Source: Cyanobium sp. Tous-M-B4 | GTDB taxonomy: Bacteria > Cyanobacteriota > Cyanobacteriia > PCC-6307 > Cyanobiaceae | NCBI RefSeq assembly: GCF_024345395.1 | Contig: NZ_JAGQBA010000002.1 | Coordinates: forward strand, 124,001-188,000 | DNA: 64,000 nucleotides | Reading direction: 5' to 3' | Shown: positions 34,932-43,582 of the stretch, piece by piece | How the letters are laid out: each line of letters starts with the position of its first letter | How positions within the stretch are numbered: the stretch's first letter is position 1 | The notes under the pieces: generated by a model | What the model was told of the DNA's origin: nothing | The model's database searches: none | What the model saw: only the letters and a program-made list of their open reading frames with translations | Translations under genes and position numbers: made by a program

Positions 34932-35654
34932 TCATCCACTCGCAGCACGGCCTGGCCAGCGGCCTTCCACTAGGAACTGCTCCCGCAGGAGCGTGAACAC
35001 TTGGCTCAGGCCAAACGAGGCAAAGGTCACCCCATCGGGGCGAATCTCCAGCGCCCAGTCCTGGAAGTCGAACGGGGTACTGGCAAATGCTGCTGGGGTG
35101 AGCACACCCACGCAGGGAGGCTCCAGCGGGGCACGGGCTGAGGGCACCTCGAAGGCTTCCACATCGAGCTGGCGGAGCTGTTTCCCCAGCGCCTGGCTGG
35201 CTTGGTAGCTGCAGGGATCGGTCACCCCCGCCAGTTCTGCTGCGTTCAGGCAGTGCTGCAGCTGCAGGCCCCGCTGCACCGCGATCTCTACCTGAAACGA
35301 CGTTTGCTCGCGCTGGATCACCTTGCCGGCCGGCAGCGGTGAACCCTCCAGAAGTCGCAGGGCATGGAAGGCCCGCTCGGCCAACACCGTGCCCAGGCCC
35401 CTGGCCCCATAAAACAGCTCTCGCTGGTCGGCTGCGGTGAAACTGGAGCCGCTGCGCAATGGCGGATAGCGAAAGGGGGTGGTGAGCAGCCGGTGCTGCC
35501 CCGGCGGGGCCGGCGGCTTCACCGTGTCGATCAGGGCCTCCAGCCGTGCCTGCTCCTGCAGTGAATCGGTCCAGCGTTCGCTGGCCTGGTAGCCCTGGCG
35601 GTCGGTCATGCGCACCACCTGGCCCACCAGCGGCTGGAGATGGGCCTCAAGCAC
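34932..35654 (-). CDS. RES-domain toxin (second RES/Xre module)
   Basis: In this 240-residue product, LLTTPFRYPPLRSGSSFTAA and RELFYGARGLGTVLAERAFH are the RES signature (catalytic Arg, Tyr and Glu region). TDPCSYQASQALGKQLRQLD carries the later part. This longer RES subtype differs from the 156-residue toxin at 31.9 kb, so the two modules are not recent duplicates. NAD+ phosphorolysis or hydrolysis is the known activity. The 5' end overlaps the antitoxin by 8 bp. Confidence 0.85.
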   Translation of the reverse strand: MLEAHLQPLVGQVVRMTDRQGYQASERWTDSLQEQARLEALIDTVKPPAPPGQHRLLTTPFRYPPLRSGSSFTAADQRELFYGARGLGTVLAERAFHALRLLEGSPLPAGKVIQREQTSFQVEIAVQRGLQLQHCLNAAELAGVTDPCSYQASQALGKQLRQLDVEAFEVPSARAPLEPPCVGVLTPAAFASTPFDFQDWALEIRPDGVTFASFGLSQVFTLLREQFLVEGRWPGRAASG

Positions 35655-36012
35655 GCATCGCGTCGAGATAGGCCGCCACCCGCGCTAGGCCCTCCACCGA
35701 GGCCAGTAACTGGCTTGGTGCCTGCTCGCCCAGGTGCTGATTGGGCTGCTCCAGCCAGTGGCGCATCAGCTCCGGATCGGAACCCATCAGGGCATCGAGG
35801 CTGCGCATCACCCGCAGAAACAGCAGCCCCAGCTGCCCTTCCTTGCTCTGGGGCGGCAGGCCGCTGCGCTCCAGGCTGGTGCGGTGCCGGCCCACGATCG
35901 CTCCCAGATCCTCCTTGGAAAGGCCCACCTCACCTGCCGCACGCAGGCAGGCCTCGGCTATCAGTTGAGCATCAGCGGCCGAGGCGTCCTGCCGCCGCTC
36001 CAGAACGGTCAT
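35647..36012 (-). CDS. Xre/MbcA/ParS-type antitoxin of the second RES module
   Basis: The product has 121 residues from ATG 36012. LIAEACLRAAGEVGLSKEDL followed by GAIVGRHRTSLERSG is a helix-turn-helix. LGLLFLRVMRSLDALMGSDP and HLGEQAPSQLLASVEGLARV form the DUF2384 toxin-binding domain. Its 5' side abuts the dead wzm fragment (36040-36103), so the TA block was inserted directly at a broken wzm copy. Confidence 0.83.
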   Translation of the reverse strand: MTVLERRQDASAADAQLIAEACLRAAGEVGLSKEDLGAIVGRHRTSLERSGLPPQSKEGQLGLLFLRVMRSLDALMGSDPELMRHWLEQPNQHLGEQAPSQLLASVEGLARVAAYLDAMRA

Positions 36013-36039
36013 AATGTGCTTGATGCATGTGCACAAATC

Positions 36040-36103
36040 TTAGGCGCTTTCGAGCAAAAGCACCAAGCCGATCGCCATCGATAGGCCAAAACCCAGCGGG
36101 TTG
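36040..36103 (-). pseudogene. C-terminal scrap of a second wzm gene
   Basis: Minus-strand translation gives LNPLGFGLSMAIGLVLLLESA then stop. This matches INPLGFGLSMVIVLLLL of the intact Wzm. A stretch of 28 bases (ATCGATAGGCCAAAACCCAG and on) is identical to 32977-33004. The scrap has its own stop codon, so it is the end of a paralogous or former wzm, cut upstream. Confidence 0.75.
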
Positions 36104-36207
36104 AGCGGTGATAAGTCGCCCATAACCTGGTGTGTGAATCGTGCGCAGAAAATATCCTTAGGAGCACCATCACTCCCTAGGGTTCGCCCAATGGGTGCGG
36201 CACCTGG

Positions 36208-37647
36208 ATGGATCGGGGATTACGGCAATACTTTGATGCCCATCCGTTGCGCTGGTATCCGGTCGTTTTGCTGGCTGGAGTTGGGGTGTCGCTGGCAGCG
36301 GGCTCACCTCTGCAGAAGTTTCAGCAGCAGCGTTGGGTTGAGATTTTGCTGGCGGTGGCGGTGTTGGCTTGGTGTTACCGGCCTGCCGCAGCGCGCTCGT
36401 TGGGACGTCCCCTGCTTTCTGGTTGGTATGGCCTAGGCCTGATCGGCTTTGGGGGGGTGGCGCTGGTTGGTAGTGCACTGGGACCGATCCCTTGGATTTC
36501 CCTCGGTTTTGTTGGCGTGGTTTTACTGCAATTTGGCTTGCTGCCCCTGCTTGTGGATGGCTGGCGCGAGCGGCGAGATGAAGGCATCCGGCTGCTTGCC
36601 CTGCTGGCAGTGGCCCTAGTGGGTATGGATGTGGGCCTGTGGCTGGTGATGCATGGCTTCGATTTGCAGCCCTACGCCTGGATGCGTCGTTTGAGCCCCA
36701 GCGGCCAGCTGGAAATGGAAACGCCCTATCTATTTCTCAATGCCCGTTGGGCTAATCAGGTGAGCCTGCTGCTGCTCTGGACGTTCATTCCCCTGCTGCA
36801 GCAGTTGCAGCAGGGGGTGATCAGAAGGCAACGGCGCTTCTGGTGGTTTGTTTGTTGGGCCGTGCCGCTGCTTTGCTGCACCCAGGTGGTGCTTAGCGAG
36901 GGAGATGGGGCCTTAATCGCTATCTTGCTGGCCCTGGTGGGCCTGCTGGTGCAACGGCGCAATGTCCGCGCTGTGCAGATCCTGGCCTGCTGTTTGGCTG
37001 CCGCGTTTGCTTTATCTCTGCTGCTCAACGAGGGAACTTTGCTGTTGCAATTTGGCCAGCGCGCCGGCACCGAGCTGCAGCAATCCCTCACGGCTCCCCC
37101 TAAGGGGGCCACCCTGCCGACGGTTTACAGGCTGCCCTACTGGCTGCTTTACCTCCGTCATGTTGCCGATGCACCCTTTTTTGGCCATGGCATTCCGGTG
37201 ATTCAGGCCGGTTCACCTGTCTGCACCCCCCACAACATCTGGGTGGCTCTTCTCTACTGGACAGGTCTTGCTGGCACTGGTTTTGCCCTACTCCTCACGA
37301 CCGGATTTGTGCCGTGGAGTCGTCAGCAATGGCGCCAAGCCAGCCCGATGGCCATGCCTCTGCTGGTTTCGTTGTTTGCTTATCAGCTAGTTGATGACAT
37401 CTGGCTGCGGCCCCTTTCCTTGGCCCTGTTACTGGTGTTGTTAGCCAGCCTGCTGCCTGCTGATGCGCCACCATTGCCAGAGCCAGCAATGGTGAGGCGT
37501 TTCACGCTCTTTTTTGAGCAATATCGCCTGTTGGCCTTGCTTGGGGTGTTGCTGCTTTGTTTATCGGTGGCCATGCCTGGTGGTGCTGGCTTGGGCCCAT
37601 CAGATCTGGTGAGCATGCCAGGCCAGATGTGTCTGTTGCTCTTCTAG
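36208..37647 (+). CDS. O-antigen ligase / polymerase-like membrane protein
   Basis: The 479-residue product has about a dozen membrane helices. A long periplasmic loop between late helices holds FFGHGIPVIQAGSPVCTPHN and a following His-Asn-Ile-Trp, the place where WaaL/Wzy ligases carry catalytic Arg and His residues. In an ABC-exporter cluster a ligase joining glycan to lipid A core would fit, although a polymerase cannot be ruled out. It is the last cluster gene before border repeat B and is transcribed opposite to the TA block. Confidence 0.75.
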   Translation: MDRGLRQYFDAHPLRWYPVVLLAGVGVSLAAGSPLQKFQQQRWVEILLAVAVLAWCYRPAAARSLGRPLLSGWYGLGLIGFGGVALVGSALGPIPWISLGFVGVVLLQFGLLPLLVDGWRERRDEGIRLLALLAVALVGMDVGLWLVMHGFDLQPYAWMRRLSPSGQLEMETPYLFLNARWANQVSLLLLWTFIPLLQQLQQGVIRRQRRFWWFVCWAVPLLCCTQVVLSEGDGALIAILLALVGLLVQRRNVRAVQILACCLAAAFALSLLLNEGTLLLQFGQRAGTELQQSLTAPPKGATLPTVYRLPYWLLYLRHVADAPFFGHGIPVIQAGSPVCTPHNIWVALLYWTGLAGTGFALLLTTGFVPWSRQQWRQASPMAMPLLVSLFAYQLVDDIWLRPLSLALLLVLLASLLPADAPPLPEPAMVRRFTLFFEQYRLLALLGVLLLCLSVAMPGGAGLGPSDLVSMPGQMCLLLF

Positions 37648-37657
37648 GCCAGTCCTG

Positions 37658-37754
37658 AGGGGAGTGGTCGTTTTTTGCTGGTGGACTTAGCTAGGACTTA
37701 GCCCGCCTCTAAAAATGTTGTTGGCCCCTCCCCTGTCTTCAGTTTTTGTTGGCG
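37658..37754 (+). repeat. Border direct repeat, right copy (family copy B)
   Basis: From AGGGGAGTGGTCG to TTGTTGGCG this segment matches the left copy at 14581-14685 in the same orientation, including GTGGACTTAGCTAGGACTTA and AAAATGTTGTTGGCCCCT. It begins 10 bp after the ligase-like gene. Recombination between A and B would remove the full cluster and leave cysQ next to pnp. Confidence 0.85.
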
Positions 37755-37792
37755 CCAAGGCGAGTGAGCTCATTCAGGCGCTTATATCCAAT

Positions 37793-37818
37793 AAAAAGCC
37801 GGCCTTGCAGGGCCGGCT
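37793..37818 (-). terminator. Rho-independent terminator of pnp
   Basis: On the minus strand a GC-rich hairpin (AGCCGGCCCTG / CAAGGCCGGCT with one mismatch) is followed by TTTTTATT. It lies about 55 bp past the pnp stop codon and fits an intrinsic terminator. Confidence 0.85.
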
Positions 37819-37872
37819 CTAAGTGCTTGAGGCCAAATTTAGAAAGGGCCAGTTGGCGGCCCTCCCTTTCAA

Positions 37873-39999
37873 TCACTCAGGGGCAGGAGCTTCGCTTTGG
37901 GGCACGCCGCGCAGGGTGAGGTTGATGCGGCCGCGGTTGTCGATTTCGCGCACGCGCACCGTTACCTGATCACCCACGTTCACCACATCTTCCACTTTTT
38001 CTACCCGGGCTTCGGAGAGTTGGGAGATGTGAATCATCCCTTCCTTGCCAGGCAGGATCTCCACGAAGGCACCGATCGGGATCACGCGGGTCACGGCACC
38101 GCTGAATACCTCGCCTTCGCTGATGCGACGGGTGAGGCCTTCGATGATGCGCTGGGCCTCTTCGGCGGCAGCGCCATCGTGGCTGGCAATCGTGACGATG
38201 CCGCCATCTTCGATGTCGATCTTGGTGTTGGTGCGCTCGGTGATGCCCTTGATCGTGCGGCCGCCGGGGCCGATCACGGTGCCGATCAGTTCTGGATCAA
38301 TCCGGAAGCTGAGCAGGCGTGGGGCGTGGGGCGACATGGTGTCGCGGGGCTTGTCGATTGCCTCGAGCATTTTCTCGAGGATGTGCAGCCGGGCGGGGCG
38401 GGCTTGGTTAACAGCTTCAGCCACGGTTTTCATATTTAGGCCCGTGATCTTCATGTCCATCTGCAGGGCGGTGATGCCCTTTTCGGTGCCGGCCACCTTG
38501 AAGTCCATGTCGCCAAGGAAATCTTCGATGCCTTGGATGTCGGTGAGGATGCGTACCTCCTCGCCCTCCTTGATCAGGCCCATGGCGGCGCCGCTCACTG
38601 GTGCCTTGAGGGGCACGCCGGCATCCATCAGGGCGAGGGTGCTGCCGCACACCGAACCCATCGAGGTGGAGCCGTTGGAGCTGAGGCACTCCGACACCAC
38701 GCGCAGCACGTAGGGGAAGGACTCCTTGTTGGGCAGCACGGGCACAATCGCCCGCTCAGCCAGGGCGCCGTGACCGATTTCGCGGCGGCCGGGGGAGCGC
38801 ATCGGCTTGGTTTCGCCGGTGGAGTAGGGGGGGAAGTTGTAGTGGTGGAGGTAGTGCTTCTCGGTGGACGGGTTGAGGTCGTCCATTTCCTGGGAGTCGC
38901 TCGGGGTGCCGAGGGTGGCGCAGGAGAGCACCTGGGTGAGGCCGCGCTGGAACAACGCTGAGCCATGCACTCGCTTGGGCAGTACGCCGGCGGCGGCGCT
39001 GATCGGCCGCACTTCATCAAGGTTGCGGCCATCGACACGCTTGCCCTCCTGGAGGATCTGGGCGCGCATCAGCTTTTTGGTCAGGTCCTTGTAGCTGTTG
39101 CCAAGGGCCTTGCCGCTGGAGGCGGAGCGGATCGGGTCGTCTTCGGCTAGAGCGGCGATCTTCTCGCTCACCTCGGCCTTGATGGCGTCGAGCTTCTCGT
39201 CGCGTTCAGTTTTGGTTTGGGAGAACTGCTTGAGCACCTCACCGATGCCACCGGCACATTCCTGCTCAAGGAAGTTGGGCAGGGTGGGGTCGATGACCTG
39301 GGGTTCGGGGATCACCTGCTCGATGCCGAGCTCCTTGAGCAGGTTTTGCTGCGCCTTGATTAGTTCGCACACCGCTTCGTAGCCGAAGTCGATCGCCTCG
39401 ATCACGTCCTGCTCGGGCAGCTGGTTGGCACCGGCTTCCACCATCACCACGCCCTGGGGCGTGCCAGCTACCACCAGATCAAGCTCGCTGCGCTCGATTT
39501 CGCGGAAGCTGGGGTTGAGCACGAAGTCGTCGCCGAGCAGGCCCACCCGCACGGTGGCCATGGGGCCATAGAAGGGGATGCCGGCCAGCAGGGTTGCCAT
39601 CGAGGCGCCGGTGACGGCGAGCACATCGGGTGGCACGCGCTCATCGAGCGAGAGGCAGGTGGCCACGATCTGGATGTCGTCGCGCATCCAGCTGGGGAAT
39701 AGGGGCCGGATCGGCCGATCGATCAGGCGGCAGGTGAGGATTGCCCGCTCAGAGGGACGGCCTTCGCGACGGAAAAAGCTGCCAGGGATGCGACCGGCGG
39801 CGTAGAGACGCTCTTCGTAATCGCAGGTTAGGGGCAGAAAATCGATGCCTGGGCGACCGCCGGAGCGGGTGGCGGTGACCAAAACCGAGGTATCACCACA
39901 CTCAACCATCACCGAGCCCCCAGCCTGGGGGGCGAACCGACCGGTGGTCAGCCGGATCTCCCGACCATCGAAGGAGATCGACTGAGTTTGTCCTTGCAC
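37873..39999 (-). CDS. pnp: Polyribonucleotide nucleotidyltransferase (PNPase)
   Basis: PNPase degrades RNA 3' to 5' with phosphate and is part of RNA turnover. At 708 residues it is full length. Two RNase PH domains are visible (first from [20 protein letters not shown], second with [20 protein letters not shown] and the catalytic DMDFKVAGT segment). A KH domain follows ([20 protein letters not shown]) and then an S1 domain ([20 protein letters not shown] to HISQL). The gene follows rpsN with a gap of about 140 bp and ends at a strong terminator. Border repeat B lies behind it. Confidence 0.98.
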   Translation of the reverse strand: MQGQTQSISFDGREIRLTTGRFAPQAGGSVMVECGDTSVLVTATRSGGRPGIDFLPLTCDYEERLYAAGRIPGSFFRREGRPSERAILTCRLIDRPIRPLFPSWMRDDIQIVATCLSLDERVPPDVLAVTGASMATLLAGIPFYGPMATVRVGLLGDDFVLNPSFREIERSELDLVVAGTPQGVVMVEAGANQLPEQDVIEAIDFGYEAVCELIKAQQNLLKELGIEQVIPEPQVIDPTLPNFLEQECAGGIGEVLKQFSQTKTERDEKLDAIKAEVSEKIAALAEDDPIRSASSGKALGNSYKDLTKKLMRAQILQEGKRVDGRNLDEVRPISAAAGVLPKRVHGSALFQRGLTQVLSCATLGTPSDSQEMDDLNPSTEKHYLHHYNFPPYSTGETKPMRSPGRREIGHGALAERAIVPVLPNKESFPYVLRVVSECLSSNGSTSMGSVCGSTLALMDAGVPLKAPVSGAAMGLIKEGEEVRILTDIQGIEDFLGDMDFKVAGTEKGITALQMDMKITGLNMKTVAEAVNQARPARLHILEKMLEAIDKPRDTMSPHAPRLLSFRIDPELIGTVIGPGGRTIKGITERTNTKIDIEDGGIVTIASHDGAAAEEAQRIIEGLTRRISEGEVFSGAVTRVIPIGAFVEILPGKEGMIHISQLSEARVEKVEDVVNVGDQVTVRVREIDNRGRINLTLRGVPQSEAPAPE

Positions 40000-40101
40000 G
40001 TGCGCTTATGTCCTGTTGTTGTCAGGGACCATTCTCGCATTTAGGCCGTTACTACTGGGGCATCCTTCGCTTTTTATCGCGTTTATGGGCTTGCTTGGCC
40101 A

Positions 40102-40126
40102 TAAAAAAAGCGCCCGTAGGCGCCTT
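40102..40126 (-). terminator. Rho-independent terminator of rpsN
   Basis: On the minus strand the hairpin GGCGCCTACGGGCGC is followed by a run of seven T. It starts about 20 bp after the rpsN stop and separates it from pnp. Confidence 0.85.
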
Positions 40127-40142
40127 TGGAATCTTTAGCTGA

Positions 40143-40445
40143 TTACCAGGAAGACTTGACCACACCGGGCAGCTCACCCTTGTGGGCGCGCTCGCGCAGC
40201 TGGTTGCGGCACAGGCCGAAATCGCGGTAATAGCCGCGGGGCTTGCCGGTGGCCCAACAGCGGTTGCGCACGCGGTTGGGAGCGCTGTTGCGGGGCAGCA
40301 GCTGGATTTTGCGGTGGATTTCCAGACGCTCCATGGGATCTGCAGCGGCGTCGAAGGCTGCCTTGAGGGCAGAGCGCTTGGCGGCAAAACGCTCAACCAT
40401 CTTCTTGCGCTTGACATCGCGCGCAATCATCGACTTCTTCGCCAT
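40143..40445 (-). CDS. rpsN: 30S ribosomal protein S14
   Basis: The 100-residue product is the zinc-independent long form of S14: [20 protein letters not shown] at the start, [20 protein letters not shown] in the middle and [20 protein letters not shown] at the end. The CxxC pairs of the zinc form are absent. It binds 16S rRNA in the small-subunit head. It is followed by its own terminator. Confidence 0.98.
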   Translation of the reverse strand: MAKKSMIARDVKRKKMVERFAAKRSALKAAFDAAADPMERLEIHRKIQLLPRNSAPNRVRNRCWATGKPRGYYRDFGLCRNQLRERAHKGELPGVVKSSW

Positions 40446-40519
40446 GCGGCCTGAACTGCGATCGGATAAGTGCTTTCGAGCTTACCTTGCGGCGGTTCGG
40501 GCTACAGGGTGGGGCCAGA

Positions 40520-41608
40520 TCAGCGCCCAAGCAGCTGCTGCACGACCGGCAGCTGGGAGGTGTCCTTGACGATTAGGACCACGCTTAAGCCAACCAGGAA
40601 GACAAAGCCCGACTGCATGAAAGCCATCTGAAAGCGCTCGGGCAGGGGCTTACCCCGCAGGCCCTCGAGCAGCAGAAACACAAACTGACCGCCATCGAGC
40701 AGGGGCAGCGGCAGGGCGTTGAGCACCGCCAGGTTGATCGAGATCAAGGCGGTGAAGATGAACAAGCTGCTGCCGCCCTGCTTGGCCAGCGACGCCCCCA
40801 TCTCAACAATTTTTACCGGACCAGACACCTGGCCCGCGGTCTCGCCGAAGTGGGTGGCGAGGGTCACGAACCCTTCCACGGTGCGGCTGGTGAGGGCGGC
40901 GAAGTCGTGGTTGGCCTGGCGGAAGGGCTCCAGGGGCGTGCGGGCGGGACGGAAGGCCTCGGTGCCATTGGGTTGCAGCTGGGCGCCAATGCGGCCAACG
41001 CCGCCGAGATCGGCGGGGGTGAGCTGGAGGGGCAGGGTTTGGCCGTTGCGCTCGGCTTCCAGGCGCAGGGTTTGATCGGGGGCGGCCTTGATGCGCTCCA
41101 CCAAGGCGGCAACGGCGCTTTGGCCGCCGCCAAGATCGCTGCCATTGAGGCTCAAGATGCGATCGCCCGGCTGGAGGCCTGCAGCTGCTGCGGCTAGGCC
41201 GGGTTGTACGCCACTCACCAGCACGCCGGGGCTGGCGCTGAAACCGGCGGGGATGCCGAGCACCAGGCCCTGGCCGAGCAGCACCGCATAGGCGAGCAGC
41301 ATGTTGGCCAGCACGCCGGCGGCGATCACCAGGGCCCGCTGGGCTAGGGGCCGGTTGCTGAGCAGGTTGGGGTCGTTTTTGGGGATGGGGCTGTCTTCAT
41401 CGTCATCGGGAAAAGCCACGAAGCCGCCCAGGGGAATGGCCCTTAGGGCGAATTGCACACCGCGGCGCTGGCGCTCAAACAGCACCGGCCCAAAGCCGAT
41501 CGAAAAGCTGCTGACGCGGATCCCCTGCCAGGTGGCGGCAAAGAAGTGCCCCGCCTCGTGCACCACGATCAGCCCTGCCAGGATCGCTAGTGCTGTGAGA
41601 ACGCCCAT
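40520..41608 (-). CDS. rseP: Site-2 protease (RseP-like, M50)
   Basis: In this 362-residue membrane protease, the zinc site VVHEAGHFF has HEAGH at residues 17-21 in the first helix. A PDZ domain is in the loop (GVQPGLAAAAAGLQPGDRIL), and the third zinc ligand is in PLPLLDGGQFVFLLLEGLRG. It performs intramembrane cleavage of regulatory membrane proteins. The gene lies upstream of rpsN on the same strand. The repeat family copy C lies just upstream of its start. Confidence 0.93.
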   Translation of the reverse strand: MGVLTALAILAGLIVVHEAGHFFAATWQGIRVSSFSIGFGPVLFERQRRGVQFALRAIPLGGFVAFPDDDEDSPIPKNDPNLLSNRPLAQRALVIAAGVLANMLLAYAVLLGQGLVLGIPAGFSASPGVLVSGVQPGLAAAAAGLQPGDRILSLNGSDLGGGQSAVAALVERIKAAPDQTLRLEAERNGQTLPLQLTPADLGGVGRIGAQLQPNGTEAFRPARTPLEPFRQANHDFAALTSRTVEGFVTLATHFGETAGQVSGPVKIVEMGASLAKQGGSSLFIFTALISINLAVLNALPLPLLDGGQFVFLLLEGLRGKPLPERFQMAFMQSGFVFLVGLSVVLIVKDTSQLPVVQQLLGR

Positions 41609-41633
41609 CCAGGCCCCGCTATTAATGCGTCCA

Positions 41634-41768
41634 TTGTGCTGGGTTTGCCTGGGGGCAGGGGGGCGGCATGCACGCTTTGGCGCTGAACTAAGTCTTGGCT
41701 AAGTCCACTCGCTGCGGCCGTGGGTTCCCCGCCGAGCCCGGGCCGTGCCAGCAGCAGCGCGACCCCTA
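41634..41768 (-). repeat. Dispersed repeat family, copy C
   Basis: From TTGTGCTGGGTTTGCC through GGGGGGCGGCATGCA, GAACTAAGTCTTGGCTAAGT and on to CAGCAGCAGCGCGACCC this segment matches copy D (43316-43449) closely and copy E (44784-44862) over its central part. It lies between rseP and the outer-membrane gene and may hold promoters for one or both. Confidence 0.8.
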
Positions 41769-41802
41769 AGATCCCGCCTCAGCAGTAGTTGTTTTTACCT
41801 AT

Positions 41803-42648
41803 ATGAATCGCTTCTGGAGTGCCCTGATCTGCGCCACCTTGCTGCCACTTCCCGCAGCAGCAGAACCTCCACCGGCAGAGCCACCGGCAGAACAAAAAGC
41901 AGAGCAAGAAGCAGAGCAAGAAGCCCAAACCGAGGCGCTGGCGGCAGAGGCCCAGAACCCGATCTCAAATTTGGTCAGCGTTCCGTTTCAGTACAACCTC
42001 ACCCCTGGCATCGGGCCCAATGAAAACCAAACCCAGAGCCTGCTGAATATTCAGCCAGTGGTGCCGTTTTCGCTCAGCCCGGATCTCACTTTGGTGACCC
42101 GCACGATCCTGCCGGTGCTGAGCCAGCCCACTGCTACGGGCAATCAAAATGGCATTGGCGATCTCAACCCCAGCTTCTTCTTCGTGCCCAAGGCTAGGGG
42201 CGCTTGGACCTTTGGTTTTGGCCCCACCTTGGTATTACCAACGGCTAGCGATAGCAGCCTGGGCCGGGGCAAGTGGTCTGCGGGGCCGGCGGCGGTGGCG
42301 GTGTACAGCAAGGGCCCCTGGGTGGCCGGGGCACTGCTGAACAACATCTGGTCGTTTGCAGGCAATAGCGATCGCAGCTCGGTGAGTGCTTTTTTGCTGC
42401 AGCCCTTCATTAATTACAACCTGCCCCATGGCTGGTATTTAGTGACCGCGCCGATCGTCACCGCCAACTGGCGGGCGGCCAGTGCTGACCAATGGATTCT
42501 GCCGGTGGGCGGCGGTGTGGGCCGCTTGTTTCGCATCGGCAAGCAACCGATTAATGCCTCGCTGCAGGCCTACGCCAATGTGGTGAAGCCTGACATTTTT
42601 GGTGATGTCACTATCAGGGCTCAGATTCAGTTTTTGTTTCCTAAGTAG
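41803..42648 (+). CDS. Outer-membrane beta-barrel protein ('neuromedin U'-type annotation)
   Basis: The 281-residue product has a signal peptide (LICATLLPLPAAA) and then an acidic/Pro-rich linker (residues 21-50 with AEQKAEQEAEQEAQTEALAA). A barrel-like domain follows with alternating strands such as VSVPFQYNLTPGIGPNENQT, TLVTRTILPVLSQP and NGIGDLNPSFFFVP, ending in an aromatic-type strand AQIQFLFPK. Such proteins are often annotated as neuromedin U or transporter, with no proven role. A dead copy of the last 14 codons lies at 43538-43582. Confidence 0.75.
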   Translation: MNRFWSALICATLLPLPAAAEPPPAEPPAEQKAEQEAEQEAQTEALAAEAQNPISNLVSVPFQYNLTPGIGPNENQTQSLLNIQPVVPFSLSPDLTLVTRTILPVLSQPTATGNQNGIGDLNPSFFFVPKARGAWTFGFGPTLVLPTASDSSLGRGKWSAGPAAVAVYSKGPWVAGALLNNIWSFAGNSDRSSVSAFLLQPFINYNLPHGWYLVTAPIVTANWRAASADQWILPVGGGVGRLFRIGKQPINASLQAYANVVKPDIFGDVTIRAQIQFLFPK

Positions 42649-42659
42649 GTGAGGCAGAA

Positions 42660-42929
42660 CTATTCATAGTGGCTCCAGAGCCGCAGCACTTTGACGATGC
42701 GCTCGTTGTCGAGTACCTGGTATATCAACCGGCGCTGAATGTTGATGCGCCGTGAGCAGGCGCCGCGCAGATCACCAACAAGGGCTTCGTAGGGCGGTGG
42801 CTGTTGGTAGGGATCGTCCCGTAGGAGTCCCAGTAGGTTCTGGGCTTTCTGCTTGAGGGCCGGTGCTGCGCAGGCAAGTTTGCGGGCGTCTTTCTGAGCT
42901 TGCTTAGTGAATAGAACGGTCCAGCTCAC
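42660..42929 (-). CDS. yoeB: Txe/YoeB-family toxin (first YoeB/YefM pair)
   Basis: In this 89-residue product, WTVLFTKQAQKDARKLACAA starts the RelE-like fold. LRGACSRRINIQRRLIYQVL and the C-terminal VLRLWSHYE carry the strand, Arg and the His-Tyr end that defines Txe/YoeB. These toxins cleave mRNA in the ribosome. The start overlaps the antitoxin gene by 4 bp. The module ends 11 bp from the outer-membrane protein gene on the other strand. Confidence 0.88.
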   Translation of the reverse strand: MSWTVLFTKQAQKDARKLACAAPALKQKAQNLLGLLRDDPYQQPPPYEALVGDLRGACSRRINIQRRLIYQVLDNERIVKVLRLWSHYE

Positions 42930-43168
42930 CAGCCTGGTTCGCTGCTCAGCTCAGCAGGCGCGGTGGCCATGCCTTCAAGGATCGATTCGCGCATCCCTGG
43001 GATCGACCCCAGGTGCAGGGTCTCCTGGATGGCGCGCCAATCGTCTTCCGAGATCAGCACGGCATTGCTGCGTTTGCCGTTGATCTGCACCGGCTCATGG
43101 GACTGGCCCACTTCATCGATTAGCGCGTAGAGGCGCTTACGGGCTTCTGTGGCTGACACGCTGGCCAT
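42926..43168 (-). CDS. yefM: Phd/YefM-family antitoxin (first YoeB/YefM pair)
   Basis: In this 80-residue product, MASVSATEARKRLYALIDEV is the DNA-binding N-terminal domain of Phd/YefM antitoxins. VQINGKRSNAVLISEDDWRA is the central strand-helix, and the C-terminal tail would inhibit the toxin. It precedes and overlaps the toxin gene and likely autoregulates. Confidence 0.87.
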   Translation of the reverse strand: MASVSATEARKRLYALIDEVGQSHEPVQINGKRSNAVLISEDDWRAIQETLHLGSIPGMRESILEGMATAPAELSSEPGW

Positions 43169-43315
43169 AGACTCCCCTCATGCGTACGTTAAAGCGTACC
43201 AGCCTCGCCCTTGAAACGCTGGTGCCCCGCTCCATGGAGCTGAGCTTGCAATGTGATTGCGTATCGAGGGGTTCGAGGTGATAGCGCCCATCAAGGCCAA
43301 TACATAAACCGCTCC

Positions 43316-43449
43316 TTGTGCTGGGTTTGCCTCGGGCAGGGGGGCGGCATGCAATCTTTGACGCTGAACTAAGTCTTGGCTAAGTCCGCTTGCTTCGGCC
43401 GTGTGTTCCCCGCCGAAGCCGAGCTGTGGCAGCAGCAGCGCAACCCTTT
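43316..43449 (-). repeat. Dispersed repeat family, copy D
   Basis: This copy is about 130 bases long and matches copy C from TTGTGCTGGGTTTGCC to CAGCAGCAGCGCAACCC. Between the copy and the next gene lies the scrap of the outer-membrane gene, the same order as copy C followed by the intact gene. This indicates an old duplication of the repeat plus gene. Confidence 0.8.
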
Positions 43450-43537
43450 AGTTGTGATTCAGTTAATGGTTCTTATTGGCCATAAGACCATCCTGCTGCG
43501 TATCGTCTGAAAACTGATTAAATTTTTTGCTGTTTGT

Positions 43538-43582
43538 GATTTCACGATCCTGGCCCAGATTCAGTTTTGGTTCCGGAAGTAA
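43538..43582 (+). pseudogene. 3' scrap of a duplicate outer-membrane protein gene
   Basis: DFTILAQIQFWFRK then stop, compared with DVTIRAQIQFLFPK then stop in the intact gene at 41803-42648. The following bases GTGAGGCAA are also shared by both copies. The rest of the gene is missing. The stop directly abuts the GTG start of the solute-binding protein gene. Confidence 0.7.

Noticed and set aside
36061-36207. Possible riboswitch or leader upstream of the ligase-like gene
   Set aside because: No recognisable conserved RNA fold. Part of the segment is explained by the wzm scrap.
41650-41700. Short upstream frame in repeat copies C and D (starting ATGCCGCCCCCC)
   Set aside because: The short peptides differ between copies after a few codons and have no ribosome site, so a conserved peptide is not supported.
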